From positions 1 through 64,000 of the forward strand of contig CAVSRW010000014.1 in assembly GCA_963730405.1 (NCBI GenBank): a stretch of 64,000 nt of DNA, read 5' to 3'. Below, piece by piece: positions 8,443 to 18,873 of the stretch (positions are counted from its first letter, which is position 1; each line of letters opens with the position of its first letter). Source of the DNA: Gaiellasilicea sp963730405 (GTDB lineage: Bacteria > Actinomycetota > Thermoleophilia > Gaiellales > Gaiellaceae). Below the pieces are notes generated by a model. That model searched no databases and had not been told where the DNA came from. It saw only the letters and a program-made list of their open reading frames with translations. The translations under genes were made by a program, and so were the position numbers.

Positions 8443-10057
8443 CTACTCCTTCCGTTCGTCGACGCCGATCGGCCTCGTGGGAATGGACTGCGCCATGAAC
8501 AGCGCGACGACGGCGAGGACGGCGAGGATCGCGAGCGCCGCGCGCAGGCCGTCGAGGCGGGCGTCGGCATAGGCGTCGAGCGTCGCCTCCGTCGTGGCAT
8601 CCGTCGCCCCGGCGTCTTCCAGCGCGGCCTCGAGATCGGCGTCGGAGACGAACTGGACGCCTCCGGCGAGCTCGACCTGCGCCTGCTGCTTCGCGCTGTC
8701 GGGGATCGCGGAGCTCTGCGCGACGTTCGTCAGGAACGCCGAGGTCAACGACGCGATCATCAACGAGCCGGCCAGCGCGGTCCCGAGCGAGGCGCCGAGG
8801 TTCGTCATCGTGTTCTGGACGCCGCCCACCTCCGGGCTCTCGTCGTCCGGCACCGCCGAGACGGCGACGGCGCCGAGCTGCGAGGCGAGCGCGCCGATGC
8901 CGAGGCCGACGAGCAGCATCGGCACGAACACGACCTCCGGCCCTGCGTCGGCGTCGAGCGCCGCGAGGAGCACGACCGTGCCGGCGAGCAGCGACAGGAG
9001 ACCGACGCGGACGACCAGGCGCGGCGACAGGTGCGGCAGGAAGCGCGGGATCCCGATCGCTGCGGCGAGCAGCGTCACCGAGAGCGGCAGGAGCCGGACG
9101 CCGGTGTCGATGGCAGACAGGCCGAGCGCGACCGAGAGGTAGAGCGGCACGACGAAGAAGAACCCGGCCTGCACGAGGTACTGGAAGAAGAACATCGTCA
9201 GGCCGCCGGTCAGCTGCCTGTTGCGCAGCATCGCCGTGCGCACGAGCGGCTCCTGCCCGTGCGACTCCCGGCGCGCCTGCCAGCGGAAGAAGACCCAGAT
9301 CACGAAGAAGCCGGCGAGCACGAGCCAGAACGAGGGCGAGATGCCGGCCCAGGAGGGACCGTCGGGCTTCGGCTGCACCCAGCCCCATTCGCTCGTGCGC
9401 AGCACGCCGAAGACGAGCAGGCCGAGCCCGAGCGCCGACAGCACTGCGCCCACGATGTCGAGCTGCGGCCGCTCCTCGACCGGGGCATCCGCGATCCGCC
9501 GGGCGAAGATCAGGATCACGATCACGAGCAGGACCTCGCCGGCGAAGACCCAGCGCCACGAGAAGTAGGTCGTGCAGAAGCCGCCGATGAGCGGGCCGAT
9601 CGCGACCGCCACCGCGCCGGCGGCCGCCACGAGCCCGTACGCCGCCGGCCGCTTCTCGGCCGGGAAGTTGCTCGGCCACGAGCGCGACGATCGCGGGCAG
9701 GATCAGCGCCGCCCCGATTCCCTCGAGCAGCGACCAGCCGAACAGCAGGACCGGGAGGCTTTGCGCGATCGAGGTGGTGAAGGAGCCGCAGCCGTAGATG
9801 ACGCAGCCGATCGCGAAGGCGCGCTTGCGGCCGATGATCGCCCCGATCTTGGCGCCCGTGATCATCAGCGCGGCCATCACGAGCGTGTAGGCCGTGATCG
9901 CGCCCTGGATCCCCGTCACCGTCGTGCCGACGTCCTTCGCGACCGTCGCGATCGAGACGTTCATCACCGAGCTGTCCAGCGTCATCAGGAACTGCCCGGT
10001 GGCGAGCGTGAGGAGGACGAGCATGGCCGGGGCGGCGCGGCCCTGCGACGTGCTCAC
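8443..10057 (-). pseudogene. DHA2-family MFS drug transporter, frameshifted
   Basis: A 14-TMS MFS (EmrB/QacA) efflux transporter. The first part (GTG at 10057; TLDSSVMNVSIATVAKD, motif IGAKIGAIIGRKRAF-like) ends in one frame at about 9670, and the rest (GPLIGGFCTTYFSWRW onward) is in another. One extra C near GAGCAACTTCC restores a continuous protein of about 537 aa reading VALVAENFPAEKRP. This may be a sequencing error. The start overlaps the PLD gene stop (GTGA). Confidence 0.8.
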
Positions 10058-11407
10058 AGGAACGACCCCAGCATGTTCCAGAGCCAGCTCTCGAAGCGCT
10101 CCCGGCCGCCTTCCGGCGGCCGGCCGCGTTGCGAGCGCGCGATGTCCGGCTCGAACAGCCGCTCCTCGAGCAGCTCGGCCGCCTCCGGGCTCCGCGCGAG
10201 CAGCATGATCTCGGAGTTGCGGTAGAGGGCCCACGCATCGAGGTTGACCGTGCCGAAGCTGACGACGTCGTCGGCGACGACCACCTTGGCGTGGACGACC
10301 GTCCCGGGAAGCTCCCAGAGCTCGACGCCCGCCTCCTCCAGGTCCCGGTAGTAGTGCTTGAGCGCGGCCGTCGCCTGCGCGTTGTTCGACTCCTGCGAGA
10401 CGACGAGGCGCACCGCGACACCGCGCCGCGCCGCCGCGAGGATCCGGCCGAGCATGTCGGCGTCCGTGACGTACGGGTTCATCAGGTCGAGCCGCCGCTG
10501 CGCACCGTCGATCTGCTCGCGGAGGGCCTGGGAGGCCGCGACGTGCCCGCCCGGGATGACCTGCGCGAGCGCGATCTCCGTCGAGCCCTCGTCGGCGGGC
10601 TCGGGGAAGTACGCGGAGAGGTCGGCCTCGAGCGGGCCGCCGTGGCCGCGGAAGCTCGTCAGGAACGCAGCCTGCGCCTGCCGGACGACGGCGCCGGTCA
10701 CCCGCACCATCACGTCGTGGAAGCCGCCGTTCCGGAAGTGGTCCTCGATCCCCGCCCCGCCGGTCCACGCGACGGCGCCGTCGATCACGTAGAGCTTGCG
10801 GTGGTCGGCGCGGCCGACCTCGTCCTGGCGCCAGTCGATCGACTGGCCGTCCGGGAAGAGGCCGTCGCGGTCGAGCGGGAAGACGTCGTTGACGACGATC
10901 TGCGCGCCCGCGTCGGCGAGGCCGGTGAACATCTCGCGCGCCTCCTCGTACGGCCGCGAGCCGAAGCCGTCGATGATCACGCGCACCTCGACGCCCTCGT
11001 CCAGCTTGCGCCGCAGCAGCGCGGCCATCTCCATGCCGACCTCGCCCTCACGCCAGCCGAACATGAGGATGTGCACGGACGACTCGGCCGCCTCGACGTC
11101 CGCGAAGATCCGTGGGAAGAACTCGACGCCCTCCACGAGCGGCTCGATCGTGGCGGCGGTCGACCACGCGAACGGCAGCGCCGCGTCGTGCGGTCGTACG
11201 CCGTCGCGGGCGACGAACGCCTCGGTCGCTCGCCTGCGCACCCGCGGAGGTGACGGCATCGGCCGGCGGCGGCCAGCTCGGCCGCTGGGTGATCCCGAGC
11301 ACCTGCCGGTAGACGACGACGAAGAGCGCCGCCAGCGCGAGCCCCGCGATCGCGACGCCGCGGCGTCCCCGGGAGCGGCGCGCGCCGGTGGTAGCGTCGT
11401 CACCCAT
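10054..11407 (-). pseudogene. phospholipase D/cardiolipin synthase-like protein, frameshifted
   Basis: Two HKD motifs are present: DHRKLYVIDGAVAWTGG and VHAKVVVADDVVSFGT. An N-terminal signal anchor (GVAIAGLALAALFVVVY) is in a different frame from the catalytic part; one extra base near 11235 joins them into about 450 aa. It likely makes cardiolipin or hydrolyses phosphodiesters at the membrane. The ATG at 11407 overlaps the divergent ATG at 11406, so one of these starts may be wrong. Confidence 0.75.
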
Positions 11408-11826
11408 GAGCGACCCTACCGCGCGGAGTGGCGCCGCTGCTGCGTGGCGAACGGCGACCCGGCTTGCGGTCGTCGCCGTGCTGTTCGGCGTCTTCGTGAC
11501 CTGGCTCGCCGACGGGCTCGATCCGGCTCGACGGGACGCAGGGGCCGAACAACGGCTGGCTCGCCCTGATCCTGGCCGTGCTCGCGCTGCCGTGGCTCCG
11601 GATGCTCGAGCGCGGTTCGTGGGTGGGCGTCGTCGGGGTTCTGGGCGCGGGGGTCGTGATCGGCTGGACGGCGCTCGAGAACTGGCTGGACGCCCGCGCC
11701 ACGATCGGCGCGTCGATCGGGCTCGGGCTGGTGCTCGTGCTCGCGGGGAGCGTCGTCCTGACGGCCGCAGCCCTCGTGCGGGCGTACGACCTCGGCAAGG
11801 GCGTGCTCAGACACCGGGCTGCCTGA
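11406..11826 (+). pseudogene. small multispan membrane protein, frameshifted
   Basis: About 140 aa with four predicted spans. The first span (LAVVAVLFGVFVTWLADGLD) and the rest (GWLALILAVLALPWLRMLE, VGVVGVLGAGVVIGWTALE, GLVLVLAGSVVLTAAALV) are in different frames; one extra C near 11530 accounts for it. Family unknown. Its 3' end overlaps the convergent exporter gene by 20 bases. Confidence 0.55.
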
Positions 11827-13096
11827 CGCGTCGTGTGACCGACCTGGCGCGCCGCTCGGCGCCCGCGATCCAGCGGTGCAGCTCGACGCCGCAGAGGACG
11901 CCGAGCGCGACCGCCGCGATCGCCCCGATGATGGCGAAGACGTCGGCCCCGGTGGCGGACTCCGGGAAGGCGAGGAAGGTCGTGAGCCCGATCAGTCCGA
12001 GCGAGCCGGGAACGAGCAGCCAGAACCCCGGGAGAAACATCGCGTACACCGGCATCGTCGTCCGAAGCCGGGCGAGCTGGTACGCGACGAACGTCATCAC
12101 GATCGCACCGACGAAGCCGCTCGAGTAGGCGCCGAACAGCGCGTCGCCGACGACCTGCCCGGTCCACGCGGCGTAGAGCACCACGAGGAGCGACAGCAGC
12201 GCGCCCGGCGGCGTCGAGTTGGCGATCGTGACGCCGACTGCGTAGACGAGCACGCCGAGCCAGGGCGCCCAGCCGCCGAGGAGGGGGTCGGAGCTGGAGA
12301 ACGCACGCTCCGCGGGCACCCCGGCGGCGCTGACGCCCGCGACGATGCCGAATGCGATCAGCCCGAGCTGCGTGGCGGCCCAGACGAGCCGGCTCGAGCC
12401 GGAGATCATCTGACCTTCGGTCAGCTCGAGGACGGCGGTGGTCAACGCGACCCCGGGGATGAAGATAACGAGCGAGGCGATCATCGCCCGCAGGCCGGGA
12501 TCCGTGATCTCGTGCTTCACGGCGAGCGCGGCGAGCAGGGCGACGACGAACGCGGCGACGAAGGGCATCAGCACCTCGAGCGAGCGGCGACCGTGCGCGA
12601 GCAGCCGCAGCACGCCGACGATGGTGCCGAGCACGGCGGCGGCGGCGACGTCGCGCGGAGCGGGACGCAGGATCAAGGCGATCCCGATCGTCAGCGTCGT
12701 GTAGCCGAGCACGCTCGCGAGCGGCCCGAAGCGGCTGCCGGTCGCCCGGATCTCCTCGAGCCGGGCAATGCCGGCCGCAGGCGAGACCGCACCGCGCTCC
12801 GCCTCCTCGGCGAGCCGGTGGACCGAGGCGATCTGGTCGAGGCGCGGGGTCGCCGACAACCGCTTCGTCGGCTCGATCGTCGCCGCCTCGCCGCGGCCGA
12901 GCGTCAGGAAGAGCGAGGTCGGGAAGACGCTGAACCGGGCCTCCTGCAGCCCGTAGGCGCGGGCGATCACGGCGAGGCGCTCCTCGACGGCGTCCACCGT
13001 CTCGCCGATCGCGCTCAGCGCCGCGCCGAGGTCGGCGAGGAACAGCAGGAGCTCCTTCCCGGGCGCCGACTCCAGCGCACGCGAGTCGTCCGGCAC
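11807..13096 (-). CDS. threonine/serine exporter family protein (ThrE-like)
   Basis: 429 aa. A cytosolic N-terminal helical region (about 1-130) precedes ten or so membrane spans in two halves, the ThrE/PF06738-PF12821 layout. It probably exports amino acids. GTG at 13096 overlaps the stop of the permease upstream by one base (TAGTG), so the two are translationally coupled: an amino-acid importer next to an exporter. Confidence 0.8.
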   Translation of the reverse strand: MPDDSRALESAPGKELLLFLADLGAALSAIGETVDAVEERLAVIARAYGLQEARFSVFPTSLFLTLGRGEAATIEPTKRLSATPRLDQIASVHRLAEEAERGAVSPAAGIARLEEIRATGSRFGPLASVLGYTTLTIGIALILRPAPRDVAAAAVLGTIVGVLRLLAHGRRSLEVLMPFVAAFVVALLAALAVKHEITDPGLRAMIASLVIFIPGVALTTAVLELTEGQMISGSSRLVWAATQLGLIAFGIVAGVSAAGVPAERAFSSSDPLLGGWAPWLGVLVYAVGVTIANSTPPGALLSLLVVLYAAWTGQVVGDALFGAYSSGFVGAIVMTFVAYQLARLRTTMPVYAMFLPGFWLLVPGSLGLIGLTTFLAFPESATGADVFAIIGAIAAVALGVLCGVELHRWIAGAERRARSVTRRVRQPGV

Positions 13097-14388
13097 TAGA
13101 CCGCCGTGGCGTCGGGATCGGCCACCGGCGGCGCCCCGCGGCTCCGCTTCCAAACCAAGTCGAGCACGACGGCCAGCAGGGTGATAGCCACGATCGCGAT
13201 GAACGTCTGGGGTGCGTTGCGGAGCGTGTCGACCGCGAAGAAGGCGAGGACGACGGCCGTCGCGGCGATCGCCGTGAGCACGATCACGGCGTTCGCGCCC
13301 GTGTCCGCGCGCCGGCGGTACGCCGCGACGCCGACGAGAAGGAAGATCACGAGCGAGCACGCGCTCCCCACCGACGCGATCGCGGAGAGGTTGACGAGGT
13401 TGCTGACCACGAGCACGATCCCGGCCGTGATCAGCATGCCCGCGTGCGCGCCGAGCCGCGATGCCCGTCCGAAGATCGGCGGGAACTGACCGACGCTCGC
13501 GAGCATCCCCGTCAGCCCCCCGGCGGCGTAGAGGGTCGCGTTCACGGAGGACGAGGTCGCGAGCAAGGCGGCGATCGCCATCATCGTGAACCCGGCGTCG
13601 CCGAGCGTCGGCCGTGCCGCTTCCGCGATCGCCGTCTCGCCGTACCCGACCACCTCCGACACCGTCAGCGTGCCGAAGACACCGAGCGAGATCAGGACGT
13701 ACAGCACCGTCGTCACGCCGAGCGCGACGTACATCGCCCGCGGCAGCTCGCGCGCCGGGTCGCGCAGGTCGCCGGCGGCGAAGGTGATGACGCTGAAGCC
13801 GAGGTACGCGAAGAAGGTGAGGGCGACGCTCGCGATGATGTCGTTCCATGCCGGGTAGCCGCTGAACGCAAGCAGGTCCCAGTCGATGTCGACCAGCGTG
13901 ACCGCGATGAAGACGGCGAAAACGGCGAGGAGGAGGACGACGATCAGCGACTGGGCGCGGTCGACGATCTTCGAGCCGACGATGTTGATGCCCGCCATCG
14001 CCAGCACGACCAGGGTCGTGAACACGTTGTCCCAGCCGGCCGCCGCGTCGTCGCCGATGAACAGGGACGTCGCGTAGCTCCCGAACGAGACGGCGACCAT
14101 CGAGCAGACGATCACGATCGCGGCGAAGTAGCCCAGCCAGGAGGCGACCCCGACGAGGCGTCCGTTGCCGAACCCCTCCATCAGGTACGCGATGATCCCG
14201 CCCGAGGACGGGAACCGCACGCCCATCTTCACGACGGTGTAGCCGAGCAGCGCCGAGACGATCCCGGCGAGGAGGAAGGAGAGCCAGACGGCGGAGCCCG
14301 CGACCGCGCCGGCCTCGCCGAGCAGCGCGAAGATGCCGGCGCCGACCATGGCGCCGATGCCGAGGAAGGCGGCGCCGCGGACGCTCAC
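13096..14388 (-). CDS. APC family amino acid permease
   Basis: 430 aa with about 12 spans. The N-terminal GIGAMVGAGIFALLG is the conserved first unwound helix of APC permeases, and GVRFPSSGGIIAYL belongs to helix 3. GTG start. Follows the Dcu-like gene by 1 base on the same strand, in a transport operon from 16.4 to 8.4 kb. Substrate not assignable. Confidence 0.88.
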   Translation of the reverse strand: MSVRGAAFLGIGAMVGAGIFALLGEAGAVAGSAVWLSFLLAGIVSALLGYTVVKMGVRFPSSGGIIAYLMEGFGNGRLVGVASWLGYFAAIVIVCSMVAVSFGSYATSLFIGDDAAAGWDNVFTTLVVLAMAGINIVGSKIVDRAQSLIVVLLLAVFAVFIAVTLVDIDWDLLAFSGYPAWNDIIASVALTFFAYLGFSVITFAAGDLRDPARELPRAMYVALGVTTVLYVLISLGVFGTLTVSEVVGYGETAIAEAARPTLGDAGFTMMAIAALLATSSSVNATLYAAGGLTGMLASVGQFPPIFGRASRLGAHAGMLITAGIVLVVSNLVNLSAIASVGSACSLVIFLLVGVAAYRRRADTGANAVIVLTAIAATAVVLAFFAVDTLRNAPQTFIAIVAITLLAVVLDLVWKRSRGAPPVADPDATAV

Positions 14389-14389
14389 G

Positions 14390-15776
14390 TTACGGGGTGG
14401 TCGTCGTGGTGGGCACCGGCGGAGCCGGTGTCTGGTCGCCGAAGAAGAGGTAGACGATCAGGCAGCCGACGAGCGCCGTGGTGACCCACGCCACCTGCAG
14501 CGGCAGCTGGAACGAGTGGTCGACAACGCGCTTGCCGAGCGTCGTCGAGCCGGTCTGGTCGGCCTCGGCCGCGGCGATCTGCGTCCCGTTGGCGGGGAAG
14601 AAGAGCACGCCGGCGACGGCGGTCCAGAACGCGATCATGTAGCCCGCTCCGATCCCGAGCGCGAGCCCCAGCGGGATCATCGTACGGGTGGCCGCGGATT
14701 GGCTCGTTGTTAACGCGGCGACGAGGAAGATCGCGACGGCGATCATGAACGGCCACTTCTCGGCGAGACTGCCGAGCGCGGCGACGATCGCGTCCTCGTT
14801 GTTGGCGATGAAGGTGTCCGCCATCCAGGCAATCCCGAAGAGCGCGATCATCGCGATCATCCCGGACTTGAAGATCGGCGCGCTCGCGACGTCACCCGCA
14901 CTGACACGCCCGAGGATCAGGATCAGCGCCGCGGCGGTGAGCATGAACATCTGGATGATCGGCGTCACCGACAGCGGCTCGACGCCGCCGCCCTCGGCCG
15001 GGATCGTCGGCCGGAGGTCCTCGAAGACGCCGAAGATGCAGATCGCGGCGACGGCCGTGAGGAAGATGGCGACGCTCCGCTTCGCGAAGGGCATCAGCGT
15101 GATCTGCCCGGCCGGTGCCGGCGGCGCGATCTCGTTCGCGGCGAGCCGGCGCTGGTACTCCTGATCGTCGTCCAGGTCCTTGCCGTAGCCGTTCATCACG
15201 ATCGCCATCACGGCGATCCCGACGATGCTCGCCGGGATCGTGATCAGCATCACGTCGACGATGTCGTAGCCGTAGATCTCGACGAGCGGGAGCATCGTCG
15301 CCATCGCGGCGGCGACCGGGCTGGCAGTGATCCCGAACGTCGACGCGACGGCCGAGCCCGCCAGCGCCCGCTCCGGCCTGATCTTGTTCGCGTACGCGAG
15401 CTCGTTGATCACCGGGATCAGGGAGAAGAACGTGTTGCCCGGTCCCGGTCAGGATCGTGAGCAGCCAGGAGACGTACGGCGCGGCGAAGTTGAGCGCCTT
15501 CGGGCGCGCGCGCAGCGCCTTGCTCGCGATCAGGACCATGTAGTCGATGCCGCCGGCGGCCTGCATGGCCGCGGACGCGGAGATCACGGCGATGATGATC
15601 AGCATCGCGCTCACCGGCGGCTCGCCTGGGGCGAGGCCGAAGCCGAAGACGAGGACGAGCGTGCCGACGCCGCCCCAGAGCCCGAGGCCGATCCCGCCGG
15701 TCCGCACGCCGAGCGCAATGAAGCCGATCACGACCAGCCCCTGGAGCGCGATCAGGACCCAGTCGGACGTGCTCAC
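14390..15776 (-). pseudogene. anaerobic C4-dicarboxylate transporter (Dcu-like), frameshifted
   Basis: About 461 aa. N-terminal half (VLIALQGLVVIGFIALGVR, ASAAMQAAGGIDYMVLIASK) in one frame and the rest (FGITASPVAAAMATM and eight more spans) in another. One extra G near 15435 (ACCGGGACCGGG) restores TGTGNTFFSLIPV. Dcu carriers exchange fumarate, succinate or aspartate. GTG at 15776 overlaps the stop of the gene upstream (GTGA). Confidence 0.78.
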
Positions 15777-16379
15777 TCGCCGACCTCCTCGCGCAGCTCG
15801 CGGCAGGTGCTGGAGGTGGCGAGGGCCGCCGCGAGCTCCGGGTCGAGCTGGCCGATCTCGATGATCGTCTGCCAGCCGCTGGCGAGCACGGCGCCCACCG
15901 TTCGCGCCGCGTCGGTGAGCTGCTCGATCGACTCCTCGAGCGTCTCCGCCTCCTCGTCGAGCCCCTCTTCGGTCTCGTCGAGCTCCGCCTGAGCATCGTC
16001 GGCCCATTCGGACATTCGTTCTGCCGCCTCCTCGCCCTGCGGCGAGTCGGGGATGCCCGCGTTCTCGATCCCCTCGACCAGCGTCTCCGCTGCCTGCACC
16101 GTCTGCTCGAGGCCCTTGCGGATGTATCCGGTTCGTCCCTGCGGCGTCTCGGACTGCGGCTCCTCGGCCGCGGTGGCCTCGGCGTTCGGCGTCCGGACGT
16201 CGTCGACGATCGACTCGACCTCGCCCCGCCAGACGCCGACGGCTCCACAGACGCTCTGCGCCCACTCGCCGATCGGGAACCGTCTCGCCGCTCTCGTCGT
16301 TGCCGCCGACCGCGACACCGACGACGATCACGGCGAGCACGCCGACCGTCGCGAGGATCCAGGCGAGCGGCCCCCGCAC
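15773..16379 (-). pseudogene. membrane-anchored helical protein, frameshifted
   Basis: About 201 aa. One N-terminal anchor (LAWILATVGVLAVIVVGVAV) then an acidic, mostly helical domain with GEWAQSVCGAVGVWRGEV and a late Cys (SSTCRELREEVG). An extra C near 16280 separates the anchor from the domain. The W-x4-C-x4-5-W pattern also occurs in the lipoprotein at 36387, so they are paralogues of one envelope family whose function is unknown. Confidence 0.6.
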
Positions 16380-16380
16380 G

Positions 16381-17856
16381 CTACTTCCCGGGCTCCGACA
16401 CTTCGTCGACGAAGGCGACGAGCAGCGTCCAGAAGCGCTCGACGGTCGGAACGCTCACCCGTTCGTCGGGTGAGTGCGGGAACTCGATCTGGGGGCCGAA
16501 GGAGAGCATGTCGAGACCGGGAACCTTCGTTCCTATCACAGCCGTCTCGAGGCCGGCGTGGACGGCCGTGACGATCGGCGGCTCGCCGAACTCGCGCTCG
16601 TAGACGACCTTGGCGGCCGCGAGTGCCGGCGAGTCGAGATCCGGCCGCCAGCCACCGTAGTTGCGCTTGACCTCGAGCTCGCCGCCGCCGAGCCGCGCCG
16701 CGGCGTCGAGCGTCGCGATCACCTCGGGCAGCGCCGAATCGTTCGACGAGCGCGTGAGACTGTGCAACGTCAGCTCGTCGCCTTCCGTGATCGCCTCGCC
16801 GAGGGACGTGCTCGTCTCGACGAGGTCGTCGAAGTCGGGACTCAGGGCGAGCGGGCCCGTCGGCACGAGCGCGATGGCGTCGAGCAGCGTCTTCGTCGCC
16901 TCGTCCGTCCAGGGGAGCTCCGGTGCGTCGGCGGGCTCGACGCCGACGGTGACCCCGGCGTCGGTCTTGACGTACGCATCGCGGATCGTCGCAGCCGCGG
17001 CGGCGACCGCGTCGCGAAAGGCGCGTTCCTGGTCGGCCGGGACGGAGCAGATCGCGATCGCGTCGCGCGGGATCGCATTGCGGCTCTTGCCGCCCGCGAG
17101 CGAGACGAGCCGGAACGGCACGGTTTCGTGCGCCTCGCGCAGCGCCCGCCCGAGCACCTTGACGGCGTTCGACCGGCCCAGCGCGATCCCGGTGCCGGAG
17201 TGGCCGCCGCTGCCGCCGCTCACGGTGACGCCGAGCGTGACCTGGTCGCCCTCCGCCTCCTCGCGCGGCGCACGGATGCGGATCCACGTGTCGGTGCTGC
17301 CGGCGCAGCCGACGGTCAGCCGTCCGTCCTCCTCGCTGTCGAGGTTGACCAGGATGGAGCCCGTCACGAGCGCCGGATCGAGCGCGTTCGCGCCCTCGAG
17401 CCCCACTTCCTCGGCCACGGTCATCAGCAGCTCGAGCGGCCCGTGCGGCAGCGACTCGTCCTCGACGAGCGCCATCATCGCGGCGATCGCGACACCGTCA
17501 TCGGCGCCGAGCGTGGTGCCGTCCGCGGTCAGCCACTCGCCGTCCCGGAGGAGCGCGATCCGCCCCTCCGCCGGGTCGTTCGGGCTCGCCGGATCGCGCT
17601 CGCAGACGATGTCGAGATGCCCTTGGAGCGTCACGACTGGAGCAGCCTCGCGGCCCGGCGTGGCCGGGACGCGGATGACGAGGTTCCGCCCGGCGTCCTG
17701 CTGGAGCTCGAAGCCGTGCTGCTCGGCCCACGAACGCACGTGCTCGATCACCGGCTCCTCGTGCCGCGACGGTCGCGGGATCCTCGTCAGCGTCTCGAAA
17801 TGCCCCCAGAACGTCCGGGGCTCGAGACCTGTGAGGACGGATGTCTCGGTCGCCAT
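16381..17856 (-). CDS. pepD: aminoacyl-histidine dipeptidase (PepD, M20)
   Basis: 491 aa, the normal length for PepD. Metal-site motifs: LQGHLDIVCERD (His and Asp), TLGADDGVAIA (bridging Asp), TVAEEVGLEGA (Glu pair) and LVNLDSEEDG. It hydrolyses Xaa-His dipeptides and other short peptides in the cytosol. Heads the row of minus-strand amino-acid transport genes, consistent with peptide and amino acid use. Confidence 0.9.
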   Translation of the reverse strand: MATETSVLTGLEPRTFWGHFETLTRIPRPSRHEEPVIEHVRSWAEQHGFELQQDAGRNLVIRVPATPGREAAPVVTLQGHLDIVCERDPASPNDPAEGRIALLRDGEWLTADGTTLGADDGVAIAAMMALVEDESLPHGPLELLMTVAEEVGLEGANALDPALVTGSILVNLDSEEDGRLTVGCAGSTDTWIRIRAPREEAEGDQVTLGVTVSGGSGGHSGTGIALGRSNAVKVLGRALREAHETVPFRLVSLAGGKSRNAIPRDAIAICSVPADQERAFRDAVAAAAATIRDAYVKTDAGVTVGVEPADAPELPWTDEATKTLLDAIALVPTGPLALSPDFDDLVETSTSLGEAITEGDELTLHSLTRSSNDSALPEVIATLDAAARLGGGELEVKRNYGGWRPDLDSPALAAAKVVYEREFGEPPIVTAVHAGLETAVIGTKVPGLDMLSFGPQIEFPHSPDERVSVPTVERFWTLLVAFVDEVSEPGK

Positions 17857-17877
17857 GGTCGTGGCTCCGTGCTTCCC

Positions 17878-18282
17878 TCAGGCCGAGCTCAGGGCGTTGG
17901 ACTTCAGCACGTCGAACTCCTGCTGCGTGATCACACCACGGTCGAGCAGATCCTTTCCGCGCTCGATCTCGGCGGCTGCGCCGCCGCCCCCGGTCCCGGC
18001 CGTCTCACGGACGTAGGAGTCGAACTGCTCTCGGTCTTGGCGAGCACGCGCGATGCCCCGCTCCTTCATCCCGTCGTCCTGGGTGATCAGGTAGACGAAC
18101 ACGCCCAGGAAGGGAACCACGATCGTGAAGATGAGCCAGACGGCCTTCATCCCGCCGGAGATGTCGTGGCGGCGGAAGATGTCGGTCCAGATCGTGAACA
18201 GGAGCCAGAACCACATGATCCAGAGGAAGAAGACGAGCATCGACCAGAAGAAGTCGAGAAACGTGTAGTCGGCTAAGAGCAT
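17878..18282 (-). CDS. PLDc_N/SHOCT membrane protein
   Basis: 134 aa. Two N-terminal spans (FFWSMLVFFLWIMWFWLLF; VWLIFTIVVPFLGVFVYLI) of the PLDc_N type, a linker and a C-terminal SHOCT motif (LLDRGVITQQEFDVLK). Close paralogue of 37698. SHOCT proteins are small membrane-associated oligomers of unknown role. A TCAYNC-N5-GNRTGA dyad lies 115 bp upstream. Confidence 0.8.
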   Translation of the reverse strand: MLLADYTFLDFFWSMLVFFLWIMWFWLLFTIWTDIFRRHDISGGMKAVWLIFTIVVPFLGVFVYLITQDDGMKERGIARARQDREQFDSYVRETAGTGGGGAAAEIERGKDLLDRGVITQQEFDVLKSNALSSA

Positions 18283-18397
18283 CGGTCCCTCCTGCTGTCG
18301 AAGTGAGCCTGGCCTCGGCGAGCGACGGAGGCCTCGATGGAATACAGCGGCGGGCTCATGTCGGAACGATTATCCGAACGCCCGCACGCGCCTCGCG

Positions 18398-18414
18398 TCA
18401 TTCCGATGGGGTGA
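18398..18414. promoter_or_regulatory. 17-bp dyad TCATTCCGATGGGGTGA
   Basis: Copy of the repeated dyad TCAYNC-N5-GNRTGA, in the gap upstream of the PLDc_N/SHOCT gene that starts at 18282. Likely regulator site; see findings. Confidence 0.5.
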
Positions 18415-18421
18415 AACGCGT

Positions 18422-18862
18422 TCAGTCAGAGACCACCGGCCGCGCGTTCTCGGCCCGCCGCACGAACACCGAGGCGACCAGGTAGTCGAGCACCACGGTG
18501 ACGATCGCGAGGATGATCGAGGCCCAGATCGTCGTCCACCAGAACTCGTCGATGGTCAGGTTGTCCGTGAGCGCGTCCGTGATCTCCAGCATCAGCGCGT
18601 TGATGAGGATCGCCAGCAGGCCCAGCGTGAGGATGATGAACGGCAGCGTGAGGAGCCGCAGGATCGTCCCCAGGATCGCGTTCACGAGCCCGAACAGGAT
18701 CGCCACCCAGAGGTAGCCGAAGAAGCCGCCGGACATGTCCATCCCGTCCAGCAGCCACGCCGTGATCCCGAAGGCGGCCATGATGATGGCGACGCGAATC
18801 AAGAGGATCGTGATCACCGACACGCTGCGGCCACTGTAACGCCGCCTCCGGACGGCGTCCAT
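18422..18862 (-). CDS. phage holin family 4 (PF04020-type) membrane protein
   Basis: 146 aa with four spans; LWVAILFGLVNAILGTILRLL and LPFIILTLGLLAILINALML are typical of the YvlD/holin-4 family, which despite its name is a chromosomal membrane family. Ends just before the dyad at 18398. The gene upstream (20928-18874) begins with a related holin-4 region, so two copies are adjacent. Confidence 0.75.
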   Translation of the reverse strand: MDAVRRRRYSGRSVSVITILLIRVAIIMAAFGITAWLLDGMDMSGGFFGYLWVAILFGLVNAILGTILRLLTLPFIILTLGLLAILINALMLEITDALTDNLTIDEFWWTTIWASIILAIVTVVLDYLVASVFVRRAENARPVVSD

Positions 18863-18873
18863 CGTGCACCGAG

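Noticed and set aside
8443..10768. A very long minus-strand open frame running from the PLD gene through the MFS gene into the amidotransferase
   Set aside because: It joins out-of-frame Arg/Gly/Asp-rich shadow sequence with true domains; the real genes are separate, and the continuity reflects few stop codons at high GC.
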